Assembly: GCA_016192915.1 (NCBI GenBank)
Contig: JACPTF010000007.1
Location: forward strand, 1-38,622
Length of the DNA stretch: 38,622 nucleotides
Direction of reading: 5' to 3'
Origin: Candidatus Woesearchaeota archaeon
GTDB lineage: Archaea > Nanobdellota > Nanobdellia > Woesearchaeales > UBA10216
The notes below the pieces were generated by a model, which saw only the letters and a program-made list of their open reading frames with translations, was not told the origin of the DNA and ran no database searches. Numbering within the stretch: the stretch's first letter is position 1; every line of letters starts with the position of its first letter. The position numbers and the translations under genes were made by a program. Shown here one piece after another: positions 1 to 6,306 of the stretch.

Positions 1-244
1 AGCTTCCGAATCTGCCATTTTTGCCACTAAATCCCCTTTGCTTTTGCTGCCGTTTTCCCTGCACTTTTAAACGCAGAATATGCCTGTTTTGTCGTCGTAA
101 AATTAACAAAAAAACAATGCTTCCCTTATTTAAATAAGTTTCTGTTTTTTGATAATTTTTTTGCGCTGTCTTAGCCAATCACAGGTTGCAGCGAAAGCTA
201 CTTAAATAGCCGTATAACTGACAAAATACGAGAGCTGGAACGAG

Positions 245-1579
245 ATGGGAATAAGTGAAGGAACAGCTAAAATCCGGCAACCAGCAAGCCTGGAAGAGGA
301 AATAATTCAAAGCTGGCATGTGCAAGCCGCAATACAACGACTTGGAGAGCGTGGTTTGTCCAGGGAAACTGCAGAGGAAACTGCCCGCCAGTTTTTCCGC
401 AGTGCCAGATCCAGTCACAAACCACTAGCTATGTTCATTTCAGCGCAGGCCTCCAAACTTTACCTTTTGCTATCATTTTCAAACCGAGTAACATACACTG
501 GCCTTGAGAGAGCCGTGGAAATGCTGGAAAAAGGAAAGGTTGCAGTTGTATCAGACCACGCATCCTACGGCACCATAGGCGACTGGTTTTACTTCTTTTC
601 TGAAAACAATATTGGCAACGTATATTACGGGGCAGGCGAGAATGTCCCGCATGTAAATGTAAAAATCCCGCTTATTGGAAAGCCACTCGGCTCTGTCCTG
701 TCAAAAATCCTGGGCGCGTGGGTCCACAACAGCGGAGCTATTTACCTCAAGCGCAGCTTCAGCGGAAAGTCTGATGCGCTCTTCCACGCTGTTCTAGCCG
801 CATACGAATCATATCTCCTTCAAAACGGCGCAGTAGTGCACAACTACACGGGCAGGGGAAGGCAAAAGGAAGGGTTTGTTGAGCAGCTTAACCTTTCCGC
901 TACTCCAGGCATACTGCAGGGTGCCGAGTGGATTATTCCTGCTTCAGTTACCTACAGCACAATTCCGGAGGATGTTGCTTTTTCACAGGCGCTTGCCATT
1001 GCCGATGGAAAGGCAAAAAGGCGAAAGGAAAACAAGAGCAGCGCAGCTTCCTTCCTGACAGCGCTTAAGCTCATCAATTTGAAAAAAATTTTAATGTGGG
1101 GTGACGAAGGATTCGGGGAAGCGTATGTAAACTTTGGAGAGCCTGTTCCGGCTTCACATTATGCTCCAAACGGCGCTGTGTCTGACGAGGAAAAGGAAGA
1201 TTTCCACAGAGATGTGACAGCCAGAATAGTCCGGCTTGTGACGTTAACCCCCAACAGCGCAATTGCAGTTGCGCTGCTTGACCGCCAGACCACAAGCTGG
1301 TTTGACATTGCGGCTTATGCAAGCTCCCTTGTGCGTGAAGCCAAGCAGGCAGGCGTTCACTTAGCCATACCACTTACAAAGCCAAACATTGATGAGGCTC
1401 TCAGAGAGGCATTTGACTACTTTGTCAGGAAAGGGGCTGTTCAGAAAACAGCAGACTACAGCTACAGACTTAAGGACCAGCGACTCATAGTTTTCTATGC
1501 TAACACAATCAGAGCCACACTCAATTCCTTCATGCAGCCTAAGCCAGCGCAGCTTTCCCAACTACAGCAGGCTTATTAG
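245..1579 (+). CDS. Glycerol-3-phosphate acyltransferase-like (PlsB/GPAT family) protein, degenerate motif I
   Basis: A 444-residue protein resembling the PlsB/DHAP-acyltransferase branch of the PlsC superfamily, which transfers acyl chains to glycerol phosphate. Motif II is clear (GAIYLKRSF, residues 164-172, against GxFFIRR in PlsB). A motif III equivalent is NYTGRGRQKEG (200-210) and motif IV is WIIPASVTYS (229-238). The C-terminal TPNSAIAVALL stretch is also PlsB-like. The catalytic HX4D motif is abnormal: H105 is present but the aspartate position is T110, and the motif III Glu is Thr. It may therefore be inactive or use other chemistry. Ester-lipid acyltransferases are unexpected in archaea, whose lipids are ether-linked. 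A TATA-like CTTAAATAG near 204 lies about 35 bp before the ATG. The 3' end overlaps convergent dph6 by 41 bp. Family assignment fairly sure, activity unknown. Confidence 0.72.
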   Translation: MGISEGTAKIRQPASLEEEIIQSWHVQAAIQRLGERGLSRETAEETARQFFRSARSSHKPLAMFISAQASKLYLLLSFSNRVTYTGLERAVEMLEKGKVAVVSDHASYGTIGDWFYFFSENNIGNVYYGAGENVPHVNVKIPLIGKPLGSVLSKILGAWVHNSGAIYLKRSFSGKSDALFHAVLAAYESYLLQNGAVVHNYTGRGRQKEGFVEQLNLSATPGILQGAEWIIPASVTYSTIPEDVAFSQALAIADGKAKRRKENKSSAASFLTALKLINLKKILMWGDEGFGEAYVNFGEPVPASHYAPNGAVSDEEKEDFHRDVTARIVRLVTLTPNSAIAVALLDRQTTSWFDIAAYASSLVREAKQAGVHLAIPLTKPNIDEALREAFDYFVRKGAVQKTADYSYRLKDQRLIVFYANTIRATLNSFMQPKPAQLSQLQQAY

Positions 1580-2270
1580 CAAGCCCAGGCTTCTTAATCA
1601 CGACATGCCCAGAATAAGCGCCTTCCATTACCCTTTCCGTTTCCTCTTCATCAACGACTATTTTCTTGCTGAACGTTGGGGCATCCAGCACCAGCGAATC
1701 ATAATTTCCGCCTTCTCCTCCTACGTGGAAGCCATGCTCAGAAGAGTCTTTTGCAAGTTCGTCAATATTTTCCTTTGTTATTCGCCTTCCGAGCCACTTC
1801 GGCGCACCTTCTGCAGCAACCTGCGTTATTATAATTTCATAGCCGCTGTCAATCATCTGCTTCAGAACATCAAGATGGTCCATGCCGGAATGAGCAGCAA
1901 AAACCTCAATACCGTAAGGCCTAAGGGAGTTTTGGAGGCTCCTTATCTGCGTTGCCTGCAAGCCAGTTCCACCCAGAATAACAGCTTCGACCCTTTCAGC
2001 AGCAGATTTTTGTTTTTCAGCAACGAATTTTTCAACTATCGCTGCCTCTTTCTTCGGGTCAGCAACGCTGCAGCTGAGAAGATAATGCTTAAGCCCGAGC
2101 GCCTCTGCCTGAAGCGGGGTGTGCTCAACCGTTGCAAAGTGGAAAAGGTAGCAATCAGTCCTTGTCGGCTTAACAGAGAGAAGATACTTAATATTCCAGC
2201 CCTTCTCAAAAGCGTACTGCACAGCGTAGTTGCTATCCTTGCCACCGGAATACATAATGGCGACGTCCAT
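1539..2270 (-). CDS. dph6: Diphthine--ammonia ligase (Dph6-like ATP pyrophosphatase)
   Basis: A 243-residue adenine nucleotide alpha-hydrolase superfamily protein. The PP-loop SGGKDS is at residues 8-13, and the C-terminal HGFHVGGEGGNYDSLVLDAP is the family signature of the archaeal/eukaryotic Dph6 group. Dph6 performs the last step of diphthamide synthesis, the ATP-dependent amidation of diphthine on elongation factor 2. The frame stays open 40 codons further upstream, but the ATG at 2270 is chosen because MDVAIMYSGGKDS matches family N-termini and a TATA box (ACTTTATAAAAC on the minus strand, about 2291-2302) lies about 25 bp before it, implying a leaderless mRNA. It converges on and overlaps the acyltransferase-like gene. 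Confidence 0.88.
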   Translation of the reverse strand: MDVAIMYSGGKDSNYAVQYAFEKGWNIKYLLSVKPTRTDCYLFHFATVEHTPLQAEALGLKHYLLSCSVADPKKEAAIVEKFVAEKQKSAAERVEAVILGGTGLQATQIRSLQNSLRPYGIEVFAAHSGMDHLDVLKQMIDSGYEIIITQVAAEGAPKWLGRRITKENIDELAKDSSEHGFHVGGEGGNYDSLVLDAPTFSKKIVVDEEETERVMEGAYSGHVVIKKPGLANKPAVVGKAALA

Positions 2271-2329
2271 GCGAATTCGCAACTGCCGCTGTTTTATAAA
2301 GTTAATGGTTGGATTTTTAAAATAAAAAA

Positions 2330-2380
2330 GCGCGGGTCCCATAGCCCGGCTATTGCAGAAAAACTCTGACTCACACCGAT
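2330..2380 (+). pseudogene. tRNA-Leu-like relic (D-arm and variable-arm remnant)
   Basis: This stretch aligns with the 5' part of the intact tRNA-Leu at 2615. CATAGCC and TATTGC of the D-arm match, and GACTCACACCGA of the variable arm is identical over 12 nt, but the anticodon arm is shortened and no T-arm or 3' acceptor follows. It is probably a decayed tRNA duplicate. The remaining 2381-2614 stretch is AT-rich, and I see no gene in it. Confidence 0.45.
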
Positions 2381-2614
2381 TTATAGCCATTAAACATTAT
2401 GTTTTATTTAAACCTTTCGCTATCTTGCTCAGCCTTTTGTAAACCCGTCTGGCGAATTTACGATATTCCTGGAAATCTTTCAATAAATCTTGAAAAAACC
2501 GAAAAAAATACGCACCGTATTGAAATTCTTTCACGATTCTCGTAAAATTTGCTGAAAATCGATGCTAAAACTTATGAATCTGTAAAGAAGAACTTGTAGC
2601 GGCGTTTGTGCAAT

Positions 2615-2702
2615 GCCGGAGTCGCATAGCCTGGTTATTGCGCCTGCTTCAGGAGCAGGAGACTCACACCGAGTCACGCGGGTTCAAATCCCGCCTCCGG
2701 CG
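2615..2702 (+). tRNA. tRNA-Leu(CAG), intronless
   Basis: A class II tRNA. The acceptor arms are GCCGGAG (2615-2621) and CTCCGGC (2695-2701). The anticodon stem CCTGC/GCAGG (2643-2647, 2655-2659) encloses loop TTCAGGA with anticodon CAG at 2650-2652. The long variable arm GACTC-ACACC-GAGTC is followed by T-arm GCGGG-TTCAAAT-CCCGC. The discriminator base is G (2702), while archaeal tRNA-Leu normally has A73. CCA is not encoded. It is the only clear tRNA here without an intron. Confidence 0.9.
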
Positions 2703-2742
2703 CACAAAACGCTTTTAAACCAATAAGGTTTACCAGTTCCGT

Positions 2743-3954
2743 ATGCGGATTGCGTTTGAGCGCTTTGACAAGGACTGGATTTTGCCTGTTGAGGGAACTC
2801 TTGGGAATAAGGCGCAGAACCTTTTTGCCAACAGAGAAGCCATTGCTGCTGCTGGTTTTCGCAGACCTGAAGCAGTTGTGGTGCCTTGGGAATATCTTAA
2901 GGCTGCTCCTGACCCTTCCTCTTTTGTGCTCTCCGTAATAGATACGTGGCTGTCTGGGTGGCAGAGAGTTTACGTTCGGTCAAACGCGCCTGATGAGGAT
3001 ACTGACAGGCGGATTCCTGGGCTTTATTCTACAGAGCATATCTGGAATGAAGACAGGGCTTACGCAGAAACGCTTGTTGAAAGAGTGCTTGACAGTTATG
3101 GAACTGTAGTGGCGCGGCGCTCAAGGAAGATGCGGGGTGTTCAGGAAAGCGAAATGGGTCTTCTTCTTGAGCGAGCCGTGAGTGATGCGAATGTAGATTA
3201 CGCTGGTTCATATACTGAATTCGGTGACTCATCAAAAGTTTTATTCGCTTGGCCTGAATATATGCATCTCACCATGACTCGGTCACCTATGAAGTCATAT
3301 AGCGTTACCGATGGCAGAATTCAAGCAGACCACACTCCTGAAGAAGGCGAAATCGCGCGCCGATTGGATGATTTAGTGACTCGCCTTGTTCACATTGAAG
3401 GCAAAGGATGGGAAATTGAATTCCTCGTTCATAAGGGGGAAATGTATGCAGCACAAGTCACGCCGGTAATAATGCATCCTCAGCTTATTATGCCCAACGG
3501 CGTCCAGAGCGTTTTTGAGGTGGGTCAGGTTGTTGGCACCGGAGATTATTCGCTGGACGGCGTTCTTTGGACCTCTCCATTCCCTGGTGAAGGGCACATC
3601 CAAGCATTGGAAAAATTTGATTCAGAACATGCAAATTATGCTGTAATTACGGAAAAGCTGGCAATCAATAGCACTAATCGTGCAGGTGGTCAACTGTTTA
3701 TGTCGCTGCTTAACGCCCGCGCATTCTTAATCACAAACATATGGCGGGGTTCTTCCTCACTAGCCTCTCATGTAGAGCAATACCTCAGGAATACCGGCGT
3801 TGCTTTGGAGATTAGAGAGAGTTTGGACCTCCCGCTCGAACCAGCTTATTCCCCTACCAAGCTGCGTGTAGTTGCTGATGAGTCTTCCGGCAAAGGCGTT
3901 GTTATTCTGGATGGGTCGTGGCAGCCATATGAAAAGCTGGCATTGCAGCCTTAA
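2743..3954 (+). CDS. PEP synthase/PPDK-like protein: ATP-grasp domain plus phosphohistidine domain, no PEP-binding barrel
   Basis: A 403-residue protein. The N-terminal part resembles the ATP-binding domain of pyruvate phosphate dikinase/PEP synthase: LGNKAQNL (20-27), VYVRSNAPDED (77-87) with IPGLY (91-95), and WEIEFLVHKGEMYAAQVTPV (223-242), which matches the end of PPDK_N domains. The C-terminal part looks like the swivelling phosphohistidine domain. GSSSLASHVEQYLRNTGVAL (336-355) corresponds to the TSHAA...GIPAV signature, with candidate phospho-acceptor H343. The large C-terminal PEP-binding TIM barrel of true PEP synthase is absent, so the acceptor is unknown. The gene starts 40 bp after tRNA-Leu and overlaps the convergent thioredoxin-like gene by 4 bp. 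Confidence 0.7.
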   Translation: MRIAFERFDKDWILPVEGTLGNKAQNLFANREAIAAAGFRRPEAVVVPWEYLKAAPDPSSFVLSVIDTWLSGWQRVYVRSNAPDEDTDRRIPGLYSTEHIWNEDRAYAETLVERVLDSYGTVVARRSRKMRGVQESEMGLLLERAVSDANVDYAGSYTEFGDSSKVLFAWPEYMHLTMTRSPMKSYSVTDGRIQADHTPEEGEIARRLDDLVTRLVHIEGKGWEIEFLVHKGEMYAAQVTPVIMHPQLIMPNGVQSVFEVGQVVGTGDYSLDGVLWTSPFPGEGHIQALEKFDSEHANYAVITEKLAINSTNRAGGQLFMSLLNARAFLITNIWRGSSSLASHVEQYLRNTGVALEIRESLDLPLEPAYSPTKLRVVADESSGKGVVILDGSWQPYEKLALQP

Positions 3955-4499
3955 GCATCATTCCACTTTATCGAGCAGCCAATCACAGGCGCTGTTTTTT
4001 TAGTGACAGATTTTCCAGCAGCCAACTCCGTCAATGCATCCTTAAGGTAGTGCCTAGTTGCTGCCGCGGCGTTTTCCCAGTTGTCATCAACGCCGCCCTG
4101 GTAAGCGAGCCTTCCGGACTTGTCGAAGACGAAGCAGTGAGGGGTTACCAAAGCGCCGTAAGCCCTTGCGACTTCCTGGCTTTCATCATGAAGATATGGG
4201 TACGAGAAGCCTTTTTCACTTGCCCTTATTTTCATGTTTTCAAAGCTGTCCTGAGGGTATTTGCTTGCGTCGTTTGAGTTTATCGCAAAAAAGGCAGCAT
4301 TTTTTGAGAACCCCTTCGCTATTGCAATAATCCTGTCCTCATAAGCCTGCGCATAGGGGCAGTGGTTGCAGGTGAAAATAACAACAAGTATCTCCTTGTT
4401 AAGGAAATATCTGAGCATGTAATTCTTGCCGTCAACGCCCAGCAGGTCAAACTCAATTGCCGGCGACCCTATCGGCAGCTTAAAATCTTCAGATTCCAT
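3951..4499 (-). CDS. Thioredoxin-fold (AhpC/TSA-like) redox protein
   Basis: A 182-residue redoxin of the PRX-like type. The N-terminal GSPAIEFDLLGVDGK is typical of AhpC/TSA proteins. The redox motif FTCNHCPYA (residues 42-50) has C44 and C47, and the cis-proline loop is VTPHCF (P120). Extra cysteines are C122 and C175. There is no signal peptide, so it is probably cytosolic and reduces disulfides or peroxides. The exact substrate cannot be told from sequence. It lies 10 bp downstream of the CsaA-like gene on the same strand, so the two are probably co-transcribed. Confidence 0.8.
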   Translation of the reverse strand: MESEDFKLPIGSPAIEFDLLGVDGKNYMLRYFLNKEILVVIFTCNHCPYAQAYEDRIIAIAKGFSKNAAFFAINSNDASKYPQDSFENMKIRASEKGFSYPYLHDESQEVARAYGALVTPHCFVFDKSGRLAYQGGVDDNWENAAAATRHYLKDALTELAAGKSVTKKTAPVIGCSIKWNDA

Positions 4500-4509
4500 T
4501 CAAAACACC

Positions 4510-4839
4510 TCACGCAATCCTGTATCCATCCGCAACCTTCCTCTCAGGCTGCAGCAATACGATTTCCTTGTTTTCCATCACAACGCCAAGCACAAGGCAC
4601 TCTGATACGAAGTTAGCTATCTGTTTTGGCGGAAAGTTCGTTACAGCAATTACCTGCTTCCCAACCAACTCTTCTTTCCGGTAAAGCTTCGTAATCTGGG
4701 CGCTGGACTTTTTAATGCCGTGGCTGCCAAAGTCAATCCTGAGCTGGTAAGAGGGATTTATGGCTTCCGGAAAATCATCCGCCTCCAGCACAGTGCCCAC
4801 TCTCATCTCTACTTTCTCGAAATCGTGCCAGGTTATCAT
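4510..4839 (-). CDS. tRNA-binding-domain protein (CsaA / MetRS C-terminal-like)
   Basis: A 109-residue stand-alone OB-fold tRNA-binding domain. FEKVEMRVGTVLEA (near the N-terminus) and the later VAVTNFPPKQIANFVSECLVLG pattern match CsaA, the MetRS beta C-terminal domain and Arc1p/EMAP-type domains. It may act as a chaperone or as a tRNA-binding subunit for a synthetase. The ATG at 4839 is preferred over an upstream TTG at 4854: it fits the family N-terminus and a TATA box (ACTTTTTATAATG on the minus strand, about 4860-4873) sits about 25 bp upstream. It leads a two-gene operon with the thioredoxin-like gene. Confidence 0.75.
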   Translation of the reverse strand: MITWHDFEKVEMRVGTVLEADDFPEAINPSYQLRIDFGSHGIKKSSAQITKLYRKEELVGKQVIAVTNFPPKQIANFVSECLVLGVVMENKEIVLLQPERKVADGYRIA

Positions 4840-4903
4840 TACAGCAGCCAACAAGCAGCCATTATAAAAAGTTAATCAAAAGTTCCTTCCAGCAGTGCCG
4901 GCA

Positions 4904-4920
4904 AAAAGTATATAAACCGT
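4904..4920 (+). promoter_or_regulatory. TATA box of the tRNA-Asn/tRNA-Ile transcription unit
   Basis: AAAAAGTATATAAACCG is a strong archaeal TATA element. Initiation about 25 bp downstream would fall near 4935, giving a tRNA-Asn leader of roughly 130 nt that holds the 4945-5043 palindromes. Confidence 0.6.
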
Positions 4921-4944
4921 TCGTCAACGCTTTCTTGATTGACC

Positions 4945-5043
4945 CCCAAGTCGTCGTAAGACGCAAATCGGCAGTGGCCGATTGCGCAGTCCTGCTTATG
5001 CAGGACTTGCGACTGGGCGCAGTCAAGCAAAGCTTGACTTGCG
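4945..5043. repeat. Family A palindromic element, nested copy, in the tRNA-Asn leader
   Basis: The outer hairpin CCCAAGTCG (4945-4953) pairs with CGACTGGG (5010-5017). Its loop holds a complete inner double hairpin (4962-5011: CGCAAATCGG...CCGATTGCG then CAGTCCTGC...GCAGGACTTGCG). A second outer hairpin CGCAGTCAAGC-AAA-GCTTGACTTGCG follows at 5018-5043. The whole array lies between GACC (4941-4944) and GGTC (5059-5062), just before the tRNA. Confidence 0.8.
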
Positions 5044-5064
5044 TTCTTTAGAAAAGAAGGTCAT

Positions 5065-5185
5065 GCCCCGGTAGCTTAGACGCTGCCAACAGCGGAGCAA
5101 CAGGTAGAGCGATGGACTGTTAATCCATAGGTCGCCAGTTCGAGACGCTTTTCTTCAGAGAAGCGAGAAACTCTGGCCCGGGGCG
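5065..5185 (+). tRNA. tRNA-Asn(GTT) with D-loop and T-loop introns
   Basis: The acceptor arms are GCCCCGG (5065-5071) and CCGGGGC (5178-5184), with G73 at 5185. The anticodon stem ATGGA/TCCAT (5112-5116, 5124-5128) encloses CTGTTAA with anticodon GTT at 5119-5121 and no intron. The D-loop carries about 20 extra nt within 5080-5102, containing the hairpin CGCTG-CCAA-CAGCG. The T-arm GCCAG (5134-5138)/CTGGC (5173-5177) carries about 27 extra nt (about 5145-5171), best read as an intron at 59/60 leaving TTCGAGT, with internal helix GCTTTTC/GAGAAGC. The D-loop boundary is uncertain. It is 15 bp from tRNA-Ile and probably co-transcribed. Confidence 0.9.
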
Positions 5186-5200
5186 CTTATCATTATCATT

Positions 5201-5339
5201 GGGCCCATAGTTCAGCTTGGCTAGAACGCCGCACAACCTTTTTGCAAGCAAAAAGCTTGACCAAAAAGATGGGCGAGTCTGATATTCGGTTAGCGAATCA
5301 GCCAGGCGGAGGTCCTCGGTTCAAGTCCGAGTGGGCCCA
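5201..5339 (+). tRNA. tRNA-Ile(GAT) with two introns
   Basis: The acceptor arms are GGGCCCA (5201-5207) and TGGGCCC (5332-5338), with A73. D-stem GTTC/GAAC, T-arm CTCGG-TTCAAGT-CCGAG (5315-5331). A consistent mature tRNA appears only if two introns are removed. One is about 5233-5277 (45 nt, near position 30/31) with hairpin CTTTTTG-CAAG-CAAAAAG. The other is about 5285-5303 (19 nt, at 37/38). This leaves anticodon loop CTGATAA (GAT at 5281-5283) and stem CCGCT/GGCGG. Exact splice sites are inferred by eye. The 3' end cuts into the frame of the convergent iminopeptidase gene. Confidence 0.88.
5233..5277 (+). repeat. Family B hairpin forming the first tRNA-Ile intron
   Basis: ACAACCTTTTTG, then CAAG, then CAAAAAGCTTGACCAAAAAG. 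The stem CTTTTTG/CAAAAAG (5238-5244, 5249-5255) and the trailing GCTTGACCAAAAA match the tRNA-Glu and tRNA-Arg anticodon-loop introns and the free copy near 19052. Confidence 0.65.
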
Positions 5340-6210
5340 AAAAAAGCTTAGATTTAGGCAGCGCCTTGTGAAGCTGCCAGGCCTGGTGGGGCGGGCAAAG
5401 CATATCGTATCGGCCGTTAACAATGGTTATTGGTATCTTAAGCTTGTTTAATTTTCCTATGTTGCCTAGGATGTAATTTTTCGGCAGGAAAAAGTTGTTT
5501 TTCGAGTAGTAAGCCTCCACAGCAGCCAGGGATTTGTACGGGAAGCCTTTGAGGCTGCGCATGATATCCCTGTGCGTCATTCTAAGCTTGTAAAGAGAAA
5601 GCTCATAGTACGCGAATTCAAATGCAAACTTGTTGCTGATTCTCCCGTTTTTCGACTGCATCTGCTTCACGTAGTAGCCAATGACATCATTTCTGCACCT
5701 CTGCGGCACTTTACTGACAAAGCGTTCCCAAGCGTCAGGGAAATAAGCCTCAGCCCCGCCGCCGTAAGTGTATTTAATATCCGCTTTCCTGCCGAGAAAA
5801 ATCCCACGCAGCAGCATGCCCGTAACAGTTTCAGGATAGTTTATAGCATACACGAGGGACAGAGTTGAGCCCCAGCTGCCTCCGAAAAGGAAGACTTTGC
5901 TGATGTTGAGGAACCGCAGCAGCTGCCGCATGTCTGACACCAGCTTCCATGTCGTGTTTGCATGCAGCGATGCGAACGGCTTGCTCCTGTTTGCTCCCCT
6001 TTGGTCGAAAAGAATTATGTTCCACACCTTCGGGTTGAAGAATCGCCTGTCCTTTTCGCTGCAGCCAGCTCCCGGACCGCCGTGCACGTACAAAACAGGC
6101 TTGCCTTTCGGGTTGCCGCACAGCTCGTAATACAGCTTATGGCCGTCGCCCACGTTGAGGTAGCCGTGCCTGTAAGGCCTTATTTTCGGAAAAAGCTTTG
6201 GACCTCTCAT
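5290..6210 (-). CDS. Proline iminopeptidase (alpha/beta hydrolase), C-terminus truncated by tRNA-Ile
   Basis: A 306-residue frame. Residues 1-290 match family S33 prolyl aminopeptidases, which remove N-terminal proline: PVLYVHGGPGAG (39-50), the oxyanion region DQRGANRSKP (69-78), nucleophile elbow GGSWGS with S112, and acid D269 in NGRYDMLCPP. The family ends about 25-30 residues later with a GHS motif carrying the catalytic histidine. Here, after KALPKSKLF, the frame runs antisense through tRNA-Ile and gives GPLGLEPRTSAW before stopping. The catalytic His is therefore missing and the product is probably inactive. A TATA box (GATATTTAAGCC on the minus strand, about 6233-6244) still lies about 25 bp before the ATG, so the promoter is intact. 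Confidence 0.82.
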   Translation of the reverse strand: MRGPKLFPKIRPYRHGYLNVGDGHKLYYELCGNPKGKPVLYVHGGPGAGCSEKDRRFFNPKVWNIILFDQRGANRSKPFASLHANTTWKLVSDMRQLLRFLNISKVFLFGGSWGSTLSLVYAINYPETVTGMLLRGIFLGRKADIKYTYGGGAEAYFPDAWERFVSKVPQRCRNDVIGYYVKQMQSKNGRISNKFAFEFAYYELSLYKLRMTHRDIMRSLKGFPYKSLAAVEAYYSKNNFFLPKNYILGNIGKLNKLKIPITIVNGRYDMLCPPHQAWQLHKALPKSKLFLGPLGLEPRTSAWLIR

Positions 6211-6306
6211 GAGATGTTCCCTGCTACTAGTTTGGCTTAAATATCTTTTCCCTTCGCGCCCTTTGCGGCAGCAAAGATTAAAAACGCAGCAGCAATCCGT
6301 TCCTTT

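Noticed and set aside
1497-2369. A 290-codon plus-strand frame antisense to dph6
   Set aside because: It has no domain signature, no promoter or ribosome binding site, and the opposite strand encodes a convincing Dph6.
5290-5337. The iminopeptidase C-terminal peptide GPLGLEPRTSAW as a real domain
   Set aside because: This peptide is the well-known antisense translation of a tRNA T-arm; the DNA is the tRNA-Ile gene.
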